From Ferrimonas marina (lineage in GTDB: Bacteria > Pseudomonadota > Gammaproteobacteria > Enterobacterales > Shewanellaceae): a stretch of 64,000 nt of DNA. Shown here one piece after another: positions 55,491 through 64,000 of the stretch. Position 1 is the first letter of the stretch, and each line of letters opens with the position of its first letter. The notes below the pieces were generated by a model. That model did not search any database and was not told the origin of the DNA. It saw nothing but the letters and a program-made list of their open reading frames with translations. The stretch covers positions 1 to 64,000 of the forward strand of contig NZ_FQXG01000010.1 of NCBI RefSeq assembly GCF_900129905.1. The letters run 5' to 3'. The position numbers and the translations under genes are program-made.

Positions 55491-55517
55491 AAGGGCGATG
55501 AATGAGCCATCGCCCTT
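55491..55517. terminator. Hairpin between sulfotransferase gene and yicC
   Basis: AAGGGCGAT, GAATGAGCC, ATCGCCCTT, starting 18 bases after the sulfotransferase stop. The T-run is weak (CGCTTG), so it is only a moderate terminator candidate. It would also be in place for leftward yicC. Confidence 0.6.
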
Positions 55518-55536
55518 CGCTTGAAACCCTATTGGA

Positions 55537-56403
55537 TCACTCGATGTTCTGAATTTGCTCGCGCATCTGCTCGATCAGTACCTTCAACTCCACTGCGGCA
55601 GCGGTGATGTCGGCACTGATGGATTTGGAGGCCAGGGTGTTCGACTCGCGGTTGAACTCCTGCATCATGAAATCCAACCGGCGGCCACAGGCTCCGCCCT
55701 TTTTCAAGACCTTGCGGGTCTCCGCGACATGAGCGTCGAGGCGATCCAGCTCCTCGGCCACGTCCAGCTTCTGCGCCTGCAGGATCATCTCCTGCTCTAC
55801 CCGGGCCGGGTCCAGATCTTCCTTCACCTCCGCCAGGCGGTCGGTCAGCTTCTGGCGTTGCCACTCCAGCACCTCGGGCATGCGCGCGCGGACAAAGGCC
55901 GCCTGCTCGGTGATGGCTTCGAGGCGCTGCTCGATCAGCGCTTCCATCGCCTGACCTTCGGAGGCACGAGCGGCGATAAAGTCATCCACCACGGCGTCAA
56001 ACTTGGTCAGCAGGGCCTGACTGACGTTGTCCATGTCCTGCTCTGAGCTTTCCAGCACGCCGGGCCACTTCAGCAAATCGATCAGTTGGATGGAGCCGAT
56101 CCCCGCCATGGTGTGCAGTTGTTGTGCCTTGGCCACCAGTTGCTGCGCCAGGTCCTCGTTCATGGTCAGGGTGTCGGTCTTCTGCGCCAGGTCAAAGCGC
56201 AGGTTAACCTCCACTTTGCCTCGGGCCAGGCGCTTGCGCAGCCGTTCGCGCAGTACCGGCTCCAGGCCGCGCAGCTGCTCCGGCAGGCGCAGGTAGGTTT
56301 CCAGGTAACGCTGGTTAACGGAGCGGATCTCCCAGGAGGCGGTGCCCCAGTCGGCTTTGAGGTCACCGCGGCCGTAGGCGGTCATGGAGTGGATCATCGT
56401 CAT
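55537..56403 (-). CDS. yicC: YicC endoribonuclease
   Basis: YicC is an RNA-cleaving protein acting on small RNAs in E. coli. The 288-aa product is colinear with it: MTAYGRGDLKADWGTASWEIRSVNQRYLETYLRLPEQLRGLEPVLRERL at the start, ASEGQAMEALIEQRLE in the middle, and the conserved end RRLDFMMQEFNRESNTLASKSI and IEQMREQIQNIE. The ATG two codons later (56397) fits the E. coli start as well as the one listed. It is divergent from rph, as in E. coli. Confidence 0.95.
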   Translation of the reverse strand: MTMIHSMTAYGRGDLKADWGTASWEIRSVNQRYLETYLRLPEQLRGLEPVLRERLRKRLARGKVEVNLRFDLAQKTDTLTMNEDLAQQLVAKAQQLHTMAGIGSIQLIDLLKWPGVLESSEQDMDNVSQALLTKFDAVVDDFIAARASEGQAMEALIEQRLEAITEQAAFVRARMPEVLEWQRQKLTDRLAEVKEDLDPARVEQEMILQAQKLDVAEELDRLDAHVAETRKVLKKGGACGRRLDFMMQEFNRESNTLASKSISADITAAAVELKVLIEQMREQIQNIE

Positions 56404-56553
56404 TCAAGCTCTTAGAAAATAACCGGTTCAGTATAACGGCTCCCCCTCTCGCTGAGTAGCAATCGGGGAACAGAAAGGGCGGTAACGAGGTTAACGGATG
56501 GGCAGTTCAGCCGCTATAATGGCGCCCACTTCCCTTCAAACAGGTCCAGCAAC

Positions 56554-57273
56554 ATGCGTTCAAACGGCAGAACTGCGGCTCAGCCGCGCCCGGTATCCAT
56601 CACCCGCAACTTCACCGCCCATGCGGAAGGCTCCGTGCTGATCGCCATCGGCAACACCAAGGTGATCTGCACCGCCAGTGTGGAAGAGGGCGTACCGCGC
56701 TTCCTGCGGGGTCAGGGCAAGGGCTGGATCACCGCCGAATACGGCATGCTGCCCCGCTCCACCCACAGCCGCAACAACCGGGAAGCGGCCCGGGGTAAGC
56801 AGAGCGGTCGTACCCAGGAGATCCAGCGTCTGATCGGCCGCAGCCTGCGCGCCGCCGTTGACCTGGAAGCGCTGGGCGAGCACACCATCACCATCGACTG
56901 CGACGTGATCCAGGCCGACGGTGGCACTCGCACCGCCTCCATCACCGGCGCCTGCGTGGCGCTGATGGACGCCATTGATTACATGAAGAGCCAGGGCTGG
57001 GTCAAGGTCAGCCCGCTGAAGCAGCCGATTGCGGCACTGTCGGTGGGGATCGTGGCCGGTCAGCCGGTGTGCGATCTCGACTACGGTGAGGACTCCACCG
57101 CCGAGACCGATATGAACGTGGTAATGGCCGAGGATGGCCGCATCATCGAGGTGCAGGGCACTGCCGAAGGCGAACCCTTCAGCTTCGACGAGATGAACGC
57201 CATGATGGCCCTGGCCAAAGACGGCATCGCCAGCCTGATCCAGGCCCAGAAGGCCGCCTACAATCAAGCATGA
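56554..57273 (+). CDS. rph: Ribonuclease PH
   Basis: Phosphorolytic 3'-exonuclease that trims tRNA and other RNA ends. The 239-aa protein is full length, without the frameshift known from E. coli K-12, and has the signatures [52 protein letters not shown] and [19 protein letters not shown]. It is immediately followed by an attenuator hairpin and pyrE, which makes translation to the rph stop important for pyrE expression. Confidence 0.97.
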   Translation: MRSNGRTAAQPRPVSITRNFTAHAEGSVLIAIGNTKVICTASVEEGVPRFLRGQGKGWITAEYGMLPRSTHSRNNREAARGKQSGRTQEIQRLIGRSLRAAVDLEALGEHTITIDCDVIQADGGTRTASITGACVALMDAIDYMKSQGWVKVSPLKQPIAALSVGIVAGQPVCDLDYGEDSTAETDMNVVMAEDGRIIEVQGTAEGEPFSFDEMNAMMALAKDGIASLIQAQKAAYNQA

Positions 57274-57277
57274 TCCA

Positions 57278-57305
57278 AAGAAGCGGCCTGGCCGCTTCTT
57301 TTTTT
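57278..57305 (+). terminator. rph-pyrE attenuator
   Basis: AAGAAGCGGCC, T, GGCCGCTTCTT followed by seven T residues starts four bases after the rph stop and ends about 22 bases before pyrE. This is the arrangement of the classical pyrE attenuator: fast ribosomes reaching the rph stop when UTP is scarce would block the hairpin and let polymerase pass. The location is seen directly; the control mechanism is inferred from E. coli. Confidence 0.85.
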
Positions 57306-57326
57306 AGCAAGACAACAGGAGACACT

Positions 57327-57971
57327 GTGAAAGCCTACCAGAAAGAGTTCATCGAGTTTGCCCTCGACCGCAACGTGCTGCGCTTTGGCGAGTTTACCCT
57401 CAAATCCGGCCGCACCAGCCCCTACTTCTTCAACGCGGGTCTGTTTAACCGAGGCAGCGATCTGGCCAAACTGGGACGCTTCTACGCCGCCGCGCTGATG
57501 GATGCCGGCATCGACTTCGATCTGCTGTTTGGCCCCGCCTACAAGGGCATTCCCATCGCCACCACCACCGCGGTGGCCCTGGCGGATCACCACGATCGCG
57601 ACCTGCCCTACTGCTTTAACCGCAAGGAAGCCAAGGACCATGGCGAGGGCGGCAACCTGGTGGGCTCCGAGCTGACCGGTCGGGTGATGCTGGTGGATGA
57701 CGTGATCACCGCCGGTACCGCCATCCGCGAGTCGATGGAGATCATCAAGGCCAACCAGGCCGAGCTGGCCGGTGTGCTGATCGCCCTGGACCGTCAGGAG
57801 AAGGGCAAGGGCGAGCTGTCCGCCATCCAGGAGGTGGAGCGCGACTTTGGCTGCGCTGTGGTGTCCATCGTCACCCTCAAGGACCTGATCAGCTACCTGG
57901 AGCAGCAACCGGGCCGCGACGCCGAGCTGGCCTCTGTGCGTGCCTACCGCGAACAGTACGGCATCGCTTAA
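57327..57971 (+). CDS. pyrE: Orotate phosphoribosyltransferase
   Basis: Converts orotate plus PRPP to orotidine 5'-phosphate in pyrimidine synthesis. The 214-aa protein begins at a GTG with ACAGGAG upstream, and its N terminus ([28 protein letters not shown]) aligns with E. coli PyrE. The PRPP loop is in [13 protein letters not shown] around residue 122. The frame extends upstream through the attenuator but those residues are not conserved. Regulation by the attenuator ahead is likely. Confidence 0.96.
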   Translation: MKAYQKEFIEFALDRNVLRFGEFTLKSGRTSPYFFNAGLFNRGSDLAKLGRFYAAALMDAGIDFDLLFGPAYKGIPIATTTAVALADHHDRDLPYCFNRKEAKDHGEGGNLVGSELTGRVMLVDDVITAGTAIRESMEIIKANQAELAGVLIALDRQEKGKGELSAIQEVERDFGCAVVSIVTLKDLISYLEQQPGRDAELASVRAYREQYGIA

Positions 57972-57977
57972 GGGCAA

Positions 57978-58026
57978 GTGCTGAGTGCTGAGTGCTAGGT
58001 GCTAGGTGCTAGGTGCTAGGTGCTAG
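57978..58026 (+). repeat. Heptamer tandem repeat (7 units) downstream of pyrE
   Basis: Seven consecutive 7-bp units (AGTGCTG, AGTGCTG, AGTGCTA, then GGTGCTA four times) start six bases after the pyrE stop. The units are nearly identical and outside coding sequence, so copy number may vary by replication slippage. A partial GGCA follows. Confidence 0.9.
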
Positions 58027-58044
58027 GCAGCACGCTACGTCATG

Positions 58045-58078
58045 AAAAACGCCAGTTCCTTAGAACTGGCGTTTTTTG
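58045..58078. terminator. Terminator between pyrE and slmA
   Basis: Hairpin AAAACGCCAGTTC, CTTA, GAACTGGCGTTTTTT. It carries an A-run and a T-run, so it can serve pyrE and the convergent slmA. Confidence 0.9.
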
Positions 58079-58109
58079 TTGTTTCGCTCGAGTAACTAAA
58101 GCCTGGTGC

Positions 58110-58703
58110 TTAGCTCTGCAGCAGTTGCTTGCGGATAAAGGCCCATTGCTCGGAGAAGCCGGCGGTGGGCAGCTGCTTGAAGTCGCTGCGCACGAACTGG
58201 GCGATACGACCCTCGGCCCAGGCCAGCAGCAGGTTGGCCAACATCCCCTCCTCCAGGTAGAAGCCCTGGCCTTCCCGCAGACTCTTCTCCCGCAGTACCT
58301 GCTTGAGCTGGGTCTCGATCTTGTTGAACAGCAGGTTGATACGCTCTCGCAGCCGCTCCTGCTCGCCGGTAAGGGCGTCGCCGGTCAGCAGTCGGGTGAT
58401 CCCCGGGTTGCGCTCGGCAAAGGTCAACAGCAGCTGCAAGATCAGCTGGCAGCGGTTCATGGTGTCTTTCTCATCCATGATCACCAGGTTGATGCGAGAC
58501 AGCAGTGAGTCTTCGATAAACTCGATCAGCCCCTCAAACATCCGCGCCTTGGAGGGAAAGTGGCGGTACAGTGCCGCTTCGGACACCCCCACCTCTTTGG
58601 CCAGGGCGGCAGTGGTGATGCGCTGACCCGGGGCGGTTTCCAGCATGCGAGCCAGGCTTTCCAGGATATGCTGGCGACGGTTTTTCTTATTGTTGGCAGC
58701 CAT
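58110..58703 (-). CDS. slmA: Nucleoid occlusion factor SlmA
   Basis: TetR-family protein that binds chromosomal sites and blocks FtsZ assembly over the nucleoid. The 197-aa protein has the helix-turn-helix [43 protein letters not shown] and the C-terminal [11 protein letters not shown] region, matching E. coli SlmA. The start at [14 protein letters not shown] is used; upstream residues in the same frame overlap dut and are not conserved. It lies 19 bases downstream of dut on the same strand. Confidence 0.95.
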   Translation of the reverse strand: MAANNKKNRRQHILESLARMLETAPGQRITTAALAKEVGVSEAALYRHFPSKARMFEGLIEFIEDSLLSRINLVIMDEKDTMNRCQLILQLLLTFAERNPGITRLLTGDALTGEQERLRERINLLFNKIETQLKQVLREKSLREGQGFYLEEGMLANLLLAWAEGRIAQFVRSDFKQLPTAGFSEQWAFIRKQLLQS

Positions 58704-58722
58704 AAAGCGAGTGCGCTCCGTC

Positions 58723-59181
58723 CTATTGGGTTCCAGAGTGACCGAAGCCACCCTCACCGCGATCAGAAGCGTCAAACTCCTCCACCAGCTTAAACGCCGC
58801 CTGCACCACAGGCACAAACATCAGCTGAGCGATGCGCTCGCCAGGGGCCATGGTGAAGGTTTCGTTGCCCCGGTTCCACACCGAGACAAACAGCTGGCCC
58901 TGGTAGTCGGAGTCAATCAACCCCACCAGGTTGCCCAGTACGATGCCCTTTTTGTGGCCCAGGCCGGAGCGCGGCAGGATGGTGGCCGCCAGGCCCGCAT
59001 CACCAATGTGGATGGCCATGCCGGTGGGCACCAGCTCGGTTTGGCCCGGCTCCAGGGTCAGCGGCGCATCCAGCATGGCGCGCAGATCCATCCCCGCGGA
59101 GCCCGGTGTGGCGTAATCCGGCAGAGGCCACTCGGTCCCCAGGCGGGGGTCCAAAATCTTCAGTTCAATTGGCGTTTTCAT
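58723..59181 (-). CDS. dut: dUTP diphosphatase
   Basis: Hydrolyses dUTP to dUMP and prevents uracil incorporation. The 152-aa protein has the five dUTPase motifs: [51 protein letters not shown] and the C-terminal [12 protein letters not shown]. The ATG used aligns with E. coli Dut (MKxx...LDPR). It overlaps the end of coaBC by 17 bases and precedes slmA, the order coaBC-dut-slmA of enteric bacteria. Confidence 0.97.
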   Translation of the reverse strand: MKTPIELKILDPRLGTEWPLPDYATPGSAGMDLRAMLDAPLTLEPGQTELVPTGMAIHIGDAGLAATILPRSGLGHKKGIVLGNLVGLIDSDYQGQLFVSVWNRGNETFTMAPGERIAQLMFVPVVQAAFKLVEEFDASDRGEGGFGHSGTQ

Positions 59182-60376
59182 CGGCAGGCAGTCGTTGTGC
59201 AATGGTTTCTAACAATTGGCGGGCCTGATCGGCCTTATCGCTGTGGCCCAGATCCTTGGCACCCTCGTTCCAGTACAGGGTCAGCGCATTGGCGTTGGCA
59301 TTGAAGCCCTGCCCCGGCTGGGAAACGTCGTTGGCGGCGATCAGGTCCAGCCCCTTCCGGGCCAGCTTGTCGCGGGCGTATTGTTCCACATTGTGGGTTT
59401 CAGCGGCAAACCCAACAGTGAATGGTCGCTTCGCCTGCTGGGCCACGGTGGCAAGGATGTCCGGGTTACGCACCAGCTCGACGGTCATCGCCGCCTCGGA
59501 CTTCTTGATCTTGCCCTCGGCCACCGCCACCGGACGGTAATCCGCCACCGCGGCGCAGCCGACAAACACATCCTGACCGGCCAGGTTGTCCATCACCGCC
59601 GCCAGCATCTGCTCGGCAGATTCCACATCGATGCGATTTACCCCCTGTGGGGTTGGCAGTGACACCGGGCCGGATATCAGGGTCACCTCGGCGCCCATGC
59701 GTTGGGCCTGGTCCGCCAGGGCAAAACCCATCTTGCCGGAGCTGTGGTTGGACAGGTAGCGCACCGGATCCAGCGCTTCGCGAGTGGGGCCAGCGGTCAG
59801 CAGCAGTCGCTTGCCCTTGAGTGGCTGATGGCCGCCGTCGCGATAGTGATCGCGCCAGTGCTCGGCGATCGCTTCCGGCTCCGGCATCCGGCCCAGGCCC
59901 ACCTCACCGCAGGCCTGGTCGCCGGCATCCGGACCAAACATCGCCACCCCTCGCTGAGCCAGCAACGCCAAGTTGGCCTGGGTCGCCGGGTGCTGCCACA
60001 TCACCTTGTTCATGGCCGGACAGAGCACCACAGGGGCTTCAGTGGCCAGCACAGCCGTGGTTAGCAGGTCGTCCGCCATCCCTGCCGCCAAACGGGCGAT
60101 CAGATTGGCGCTGCCCGGGGCGATGATCACCGTGTCAGCCCAACGGGCCAGGTCGATGTGGCCCATGGCGGACTCGGTGGCCGGATCCAGCACGTCATGT
60201 ACCACCGGGTTGCCCGATACAGCCTGTAGCGCCATCTCGGTAACGAAGGCCTGGGCCCCCTTGGTCAGCACCACGCGGACATCGGCGCCCTGCTCTTTCA
60301 AACGGCGGACCAGGTTCGGCGTTTTGTAGGCGGCGATACCACCGCTGACGCCCAAAAGAACGTTGGCTTTTTTCAT
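59165..60376 (-). CDS. coaBC: Bifunctional phosphopantothenoylcysteine decarboxylase/phosphopantothenate-cysteine ligase
   Basis: Two successive steps of coenzyme A synthesis. The 403-aa protein has an FMN-dependent N-terminal CoaC half ([22 protein letters not shown]; the motif PAMNKVMW around residue 125) and a C-terminal CoaB half ([25 protein letters not shown] around 193-218, KIKK around 290). Length and order match E. coli Dfp. It diverges from radC with about 96 bp between. Confidence 0.96.
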   Translation of the reverse strand: MKKANVLLGVSGGIAAYKTPNLVRRLKEQGADVRVVLTKGAQAFVTEMALQAVSGNPVVHDVLDPATESAMGHIDLARWADTVIIAPGSANLIARLAAGMADDLLTTAVLATEAPVVLCPAMNKVMWQHPATQANLALLAQRGVAMFGPDAGDQACGEVGLGRMPEPEAIAEHWRDHYRDGGHQPLKGKRLLLTAGPTREALDPVRYLSNHSSGKMGFALADQAQRMGAEVTLISGPVSLPTPQGVNRIDVESAEQMLAAVMDNLAGQDVFVGCAAVADYRPVAVAEGKIKKSEAAMTVELVRNPDILATVAQQAKRPFTVGFAAETHNVEQYARDKLARKGLDLIAANDVSQPGQGFNANANALTLYWNEGAKDLGHSDKADQARQLLETIAQRLPADENAN

Positions 60377-60472
60377 GACTTAGACCGGTTGTTTAGCCTG
60401 CTTATCCATAATGCGGCCTAAGATAACACAGGGGCCTGGCCCTGATGACCCTAGACAAGACAAGGATGCCTT

Positions 60473-61147
60473 ATGCCCATCAGCCAATGGCCGGATCAGG
60501 AGCGGCCCCGGGAGCGATTATTGAACCAAGGGGCGGGTGCCCTGAGCGACGCCGAACTGCTGGCGATCTTCCTGCGCACCGGCGTGGCCGGGCGCAGCGC
60601 GGTTGACCTGGCGCGAGAGCTGCTTCACACCTTTGAGGGGTTGGCGGGATTAATGGCCGCTTCCAAGGAGGAAATCTGCACAATCCGTGGCCTTGGCGAA
60701 GCAAAATTCGTACAATTGCAGGCTTCCCTGGAGCTGGCTCGCCGCTTTCTGGCCAGCGAGCTGCGCCGCGATTCGGTGATGAGTTCCCCCCAGGCGGTAC
60801 GCGACTATCTGTGTTACCACTTGCAAGGCCTTGGTGAAGAGCACTTTTTGCTCTTGCTGCTGGACAGCCAACACCGGGTCATCCGATTGGAGCCCCTCAG
60901 TCAGGGCACCATCGACGCCGCCTCGGTATACCCCAGGGACGTGGTGAAACGCACACTCGCTGCCAATGCGGCAGCGGTGATCCTGGCCCACAACCACCCT
61001 TCAGGGGTGGCGGAGCCCAGCCAGACGGATCGCCACATTACCAGCCGGATCCAGCAGGCCCTTGCCCTGGTGGATGTGCCGGTACTGGATCATTTGGTCG
61101 TAGGACAGGGTCACAGCTGCTCCTTTGCGGAGCGGGGGTGGATCTAG
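60473..61147 (+). CDS. radC: RadC/YicR JAB-domain protein
   Basis: The 224-aa protein has an N-terminal helix-hairpin-helix region ([34 protein letters not shown]) and a C-terminal JAB/MPN domain with the metal motif [14 protein letters not shown] (around residues 173-186). The family was once linked to DNA repair; that role is doubtful, and the JAB domain suggests a metal-dependent isopeptidase or nuclease. It sits between coaBC and rpmB as in E. coli. About 130 bp lie before rpmB, with the rpmB promoter. Confidence 0.93.
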   Translation: MPISQWPDQERPRERLLNQGAGALSDAELLAIFLRTGVAGRSAVDLARELLHTFEGLAGLMAASKEEICTIRGLGEAKFVQLQASLELARRFLASELRRDSVMSSPQAVRDYLCYHLQGLGEEHFLLLLLDSQHRVIRLEPLSQGTIDAASVYPRDVVKRTLAANAAAVILAHNHPSGVAEPSQTDRHITSRIQQALALVDVPVLDHLVVGQGHSCSFAERGWI

Positions 61148-61279
61148 TCCTGCGCGCATTCGTATGCGCCTCGGCTTGATCTTTGCCGGGGGATCTTGTA
61201 TAAAATGCGCCCTTCGTGTGTCCTCGGGCGACGGCCATACGAGGCACAATGATGCTCGAGCTAAGATTTGGAGACTGAA

Positions 61280-61516
61280 ATGTCTAAAGTATGTCAAGTT
61301 ACCGGCAAGCGTCCGGTAACCGGGAACAACGTTTCCCACGCAAAAAACCACACCAAGCGTCGTTTTCTGCCTAACCTGCACACCCACCGTTTCTGGGTAG
61401 AAGGCGAAAAGCGTTTCGTTAAACTGCGCGTTTCCAGCAAAGGTATGCGCATCATCGACAAAAAAGGCATCGAGACCGTTCTGGCGGAACTGCGTGCCCG
61501 TGGCGAAAAGGTTTAA
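61280..61516 (+). CDS. rpmB: 50S ribosomal protein L28
   Basis: The 78-aa ribosomal protein matches L28 throughout: [39 protein letters not shown]. The ATG four codons into the longer frame is used because TTTGGAG precedes it. It is followed 11 bases later by rpmG with GGAG between. Downstream of radC; the promoter is probably at about 61200, where a TATAAAAT stretch follows TTGATC (61175 region). Confidence 0.97.
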   Translation: MSKVCQVTGKRPVTGNNVSHAKNHTKRRFLPNLHTHRFWVEGEKRFVKLRVSSKGMRIIDKKGIETVLAELRARGEKV

Positions 61517-61527
61517 GGAGATAAACG

Positions 61528-61698
61528 ATGGCTAAGAAAGGTATCCGTGAGAAGATCCGCCTGGTGTCCTCTGCTGGCACTGGTCACTTCTACACCACCG
61601 ACAAGAACAAGCGTGAAATGCCTGAAAAATTCGAGATCAAAAAGTTTGATCCGGTTGTTCGCAAGCACGTGATGTACAAAGAAGCCAAGATCAAGTAA
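61528..61698 (+). CDS. rpmG: 50S ribosomal protein L33
   Basis: The 56-aa protein [21 protein letters not shown]...[11 protein letters not shown] is colinear with E. coli L33 and lacks the cysteine pairs of zinc-binding variants. AAGGAG precedes the ATG. It is co-transcribed with rpmB. The last third of the gene and its terminator are repeated directly downstream in a damaged copy. Confidence 0.97.
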   Translation: MAKKGIREKIRLVSSAGTGHFYTTDKNKREMPEKFEIKKFDPVVRKHVMYKEAKIK

Positions 61699-61716
61699 TT
61701 GACCTTTGCTCTTGAG

Positions 61717-61746
61717 AAAGCCCGGCCATCTGGTCGGGCTTTTTTG
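61717..61746 (+). terminator. Terminator of rpmB-rpmG
   Basis: AAAGCCCGGCC, ATCT, GGTCGGGCTTTTTT (one G-T mismatch pair), starting 18 bases after the rpmG stop. A second copy lies 188 bases further on. Confidence 0.88.
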
Positions 61747-61773
61747 TGCCTGTCGTTCTTGCTCACTCGGCGG

Positions 61774-61890
61774 ACACCACTTCCGCTAATACAAGAGCTG
61801 AGCGCGAACTGCCCGAAAGTCCGAGAGCAAAAGTTTGATCCGGTTGTTCGCAAGCACGTGATGTACATCGAGCCAAGATCAAGTAATTGA
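61774..61890 (+). pseudogene. Partial duplicate of the rpmG 3' end
   Basis: From about 61830 the sequence is nearly identical to the end of rpmG (encoding [11 protein letters not shown]) for about 45 bases. One base is then lost near the end (TACATCGAGCC instead of TACAAAGAAGCC), which shifts the frame. The 5' part (61774 to about 61829) resembles the rpmG middle region only distantly. There is no start codon or ribosome site of L33 in front. Together with the following terminator it forms a direct repeat of about 185 bp of the end of the locus. Confidence 0.75.
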
Positions 61891-61904
61891 CCTTTGCTTT
61901 TGAG

Positions 61905-61933
61905 AAAGCCCGGCCTCTTGGCCGGGCTTTTTT
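61905..61933 (+). terminator. Second copy of the rpmG terminator
   Basis: AAAGCCCGGCC, TCTT, GGCCGGGCTTTTTT, now perfectly paired, followed as in the first copy by GTGCCTGTCGTTC. Part of the tandem duplication. Confidence 0.88.
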
Positions 61934-62081
61934 GTGCCTGTCGTTCCTGCTGGTTCGGCGCTCGCCATCGCTCAGTTCAGAGACCAATGGCTCTTCCCAC
62001 TTGGTTGGTCAGGCCTGCCCCCTCTTGCGTTCCGCTTTCCGCCCCGTAGACTGAAGCTCTCGCTTTCTGACTGCCCAGACC

Positions 62082-62540
62082 ATGGCCAAAAATCGTCGAC
62101 GCTACAACAACATGCTGATCCTGCTGGTGGCCGGTGCCGGCCTGCTGCTGCTTAGCCTGGGTCAGCTCACCGGGCCTCGGGAACACAGTCTGCCGTTGCT
62201 GCCGCCGGAGTCCCGGTTGCAGGGACTGGTGTTTGCCGATTTGGCCCTGCAGCAGCAGGATGGGGCATGGCAAAGCCAGCCAGCGCTGACGCCAGCGCAG
62301 ACCCAGGCCCTGCTGGACACCTGGCAGCAGGCGCAGATGGTGGCGATTGCACCGCCACAGCCGCTGCCACGCCAGCCCATCCAGGTAGATCTTTACCTGG
62401 CAGAGCAGGACGCCCCCATCACCCTGCTGCTGTACCCTCAGCTCAATGCCATTAAACTGCTGGAGGACCCCCAGTGGTGGCGACTGGTCAATCAGGCCAT
62501 CGACCCGCTGCTGCCGCCCAGCACGTTACAGGAACACTAA
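62082..62540 (+). CDS. Unrecognised single-span membrane protein
   Basis: The 152-aa protein has a basic N terminus ([10 protein letters not shown]), one transmembrane segment at about 11-29 ([19 protein letters not shown]) and a periplasmic Gln/Leu/Pro-rich domain of about 120 residues, with no cysteines. No domain recognised. It ends one base before the mutM ATG, so the two form an operon. A similar small protein accompanies mutM in some Shewanella genomes, as far as I recall. Function unknown. Confidence 0.8.
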   Translation: MAKNRRRYNNMLILLVAGAGLLLLSLGQLTGPREHSLPLLPPESRLQGLVFADLALQQQDGAWQSQPALTPAQTQALLDTWQQAQMVAIAPPQPLPRQPIQVDLYLAEQDAPITLLLYPQLNAIKLLEDPQWWRLVNQAIDPLLPPSTLQEH

Positions 62541-62541
62541 G

Positions 62542-63354
62542 ATGCCCGAGTTACCTGAAGTTGAAGTGACCCGTCAGGGGATCCAGCCCCACCTGCAGGG
62601 TCAGACGGTTCGCGAGGTGATCGTTCGCAACCCACGCCTGCGCTGGCCGGTGGATCCCCAGATCCAGCAGCTGGCCGGTCAGAAGATCCGCTCGGTACAA
62701 CGACGGGCTAAGTACCTGCTGCTGGAAACCGAGGCGGGGGTGCTGATCCTGCACCTGGGGATGTCCGGCAGCCTGCGGGTACTCAGCCCGGCCCCCGAGC
62801 CAGGCAAGCACGATCACCTGGACCTGGTGCTCAGCAACGACGCAGTGCTACGACTCAACGACCCCCGCCGCTTCGGTGCCGCCATCTGGTGGCAACTGCC
62901 ACTGGAGGCGCAGCCGCTGCTGCAGCACCTGGGCCCGGAGCCACTGACCCTGGCCTTCAACACTGAGCACCTGGCCAAGGCCCTGCGTGGCAAAACCAGC
63001 GCCATCAAGACCGCATTGATGGACAACAAGGTGGTGGTCGGCGTGGGCAACATCTACGCCAACGAGGCCCTGTTTGCGGCGGGGATCCACCCTAAACGGG
63101 CGGCGGGCAACATCAGTGCCGCTCGACTGGAGAAGCTGGTGGAGGAGGTCAAACGGGTGCTGGCCGAGGCGATCCGCCAGGGCGGCACCACCTTGAAGGA
63201 CTTCACCCAGGCCGACGGCAAACCGGGCTACTTCGTGCAACGGCTCAACGTTTATGGTCGGGGTGGCCAGGCCTGCGTGCAATGCGGTGCGGAGCTTAAG
63301 GAGATCAAGCTGGGCCAGCGTGCCACGGTCTACTGCGGCCACTGCCAAACCTGA
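62542..63354 (+). CDS. mutM: Formamidopyrimidine-DNA glycosylase
   Basis: Removes 8-oxoguanine and formamidopyrimidines from DNA. The 270-aa protein begins [14 protein letters not shown], exposing catalytic Pro1 after Met removal, with Glu2. Lys in the beta-hairpin and the H2TH segment [18 protein letters not shown] follow, and a C-terminal zinc finger CVQC...CGHC is present. The ATG at 62542, one base after the previous stop, is used; upstream residues in the same frame are an overlap with the preceding gene. Confidence 0.97.
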   Translation: MPELPEVEVTRQGIQPHLQGQTVREVIVRNPRLRWPVDPQIQQLAGQKIRSVQRRAKYLLLETEAGVLILHLGMSGSLRVLSPAPEPGKHDHLDLVLSNDAVLRLNDPRRFGAAIWWQLPLEAQPLLQHLGPEPLTLAFNTEHLAKALRGKTSAIKTALMDNKVVVGVGNIYANEALFAAGIHPKRAAGNISAARLEKLVEEVKRVLAEAIRQGGTTLKDFTQADGKPGYFVQRLNVYGRGGQACVQCGAELKEIKLGQRATVYCGHCQT

Positions 63355-63355
63355 A

Positions 63356-63382
63356 ACAAAAAACCAGGCCTGAGGCCTGGCA
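63356..63382. terminator. Terminator between mutM and coaD
   Basis: CCAGGCC, TGA, GGCCTGG with AAAAAA on its left. Read leftward it ends in TTTTTT, so it is best placed for coaD; it also follows mutM closely. Confidence 0.8.
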
Positions 63383-63403
63383 TTCACATTGAGAGAGGGA
63401 TGC

Positions 63404-63901
<498 letters not shown>

Positions 63902-63942
63902 TCAGACAGATAGTGGGGAACAGTGTAACCAGAACCCGGTGC

Positions 63943-64000
63943 TCAGCCTACCTCTGCCGATGCCCAGGGGTGCAGTCGTTCCAGCCAATCCTCGTCCTGC
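63943..64000 (-). CDS. 3' end of an unidentified gene
   Basis: Leftward reading from the window edge gives an open frame ending in QDEDWLERLHPWASAEVG and a stop at 63943-63945, 54 bases upstream of coaD. Only 18 codons are visible. The composition fits a coding end, but the family cannot be told. Confidence 0.4.
   Translation of the reverse strand, partial: QDEDWLERLHPWASAEVG

Noticed and set aside
57978-58026. Heptamer array considered as a CRISPR array
   Set aside because: Units are 7 bp and contiguous with no spacers, and no cas genes are in the window.

Overview
The window looks like chromosomal core DNA of a GC-rich marine gammaproteobacterium of the order Alteromonadales. Gene order is close to Shewanella (murI next to an rRNA operon, fabR beside a desaturase, gspC-N followed by nudE and cysQ, hslR-hslO-pckA next to ompR-envZ-greB-tex, rph-pyrE-slmA-dut-coaBC-radC-rpmBG-mutM-coaD), but GC is high. 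Together these suggest Ferrimonas or a close relative. The genus is an inference; the order-level placement is firmer.

Layout. 1-420: three tandem promoters and the boxA leader of an rRNA operon leaving the window to the left. 483-4458: murI, trmA, fabR and a fatty-acid desaturase with a FabR-type operator. 4513-8561: two exported lipoproteins, a PvdQ-like acylase and a nuclease/phosphatase-fold protein whose catalytic motifs look lost. 8739-10866: the selD-mnmH selenium pair. 10881-23780: one long leftward operon for the type II secretion machine (gspC to gspN) ending in nudE and cysQ. 23998-27083: hslR, hslO, and pckA behind a perfect CRP-type palindrome. 27173-32427: envZ, ompR, greB, and tex preceded by a 164-bp nested palindrome. 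32524-36867: accessory stretch of small exported, membrane and regulatory genes. 36907-41669: bioH, comF, an M14 peptidase and nfuA, packed with shared start and stop bases. 41718-46904: MATE exporter, polysaccharide deacetylase, ilvC/ilvY and a 58-aa membrane protein. 47039-52883: CIA30 and DUF2784 proteins and a four-gene peptide/nickel-type ABC importer with a fused double ATPase. 52938-55473: peroxiredoxin, Mut7-C protein and an isolated sulfotransferase that looks acquired. 55537-63889: housekeeping block with a pyrE attenuator, a heptamer repeat and a tandem duplication of the rpmG 3' end. 63943-64000: tail of one more gene.

Functional themes: envelope and secretion (type II secretion, OmpR/EnvZ, acylase, M14 peptidase, deacetylase), membrane fluidity (FabR and desaturase), tRNA and RNA metabolism (TrmA, MnmH, Tex, RNase PH, YicC), stress proteins (Hsp15, Hsp33, NfuA, peroxiredoxin) and central metabolism (PckA, IlvC, PyrE, CoaBC, CoaD). 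No CRISPR array, complete insertion sequence, prophage, tRNA gene or obvious defence island was seen. The most unusual DNA structures are the nested palindrome before tex and the rpmG tail duplication.
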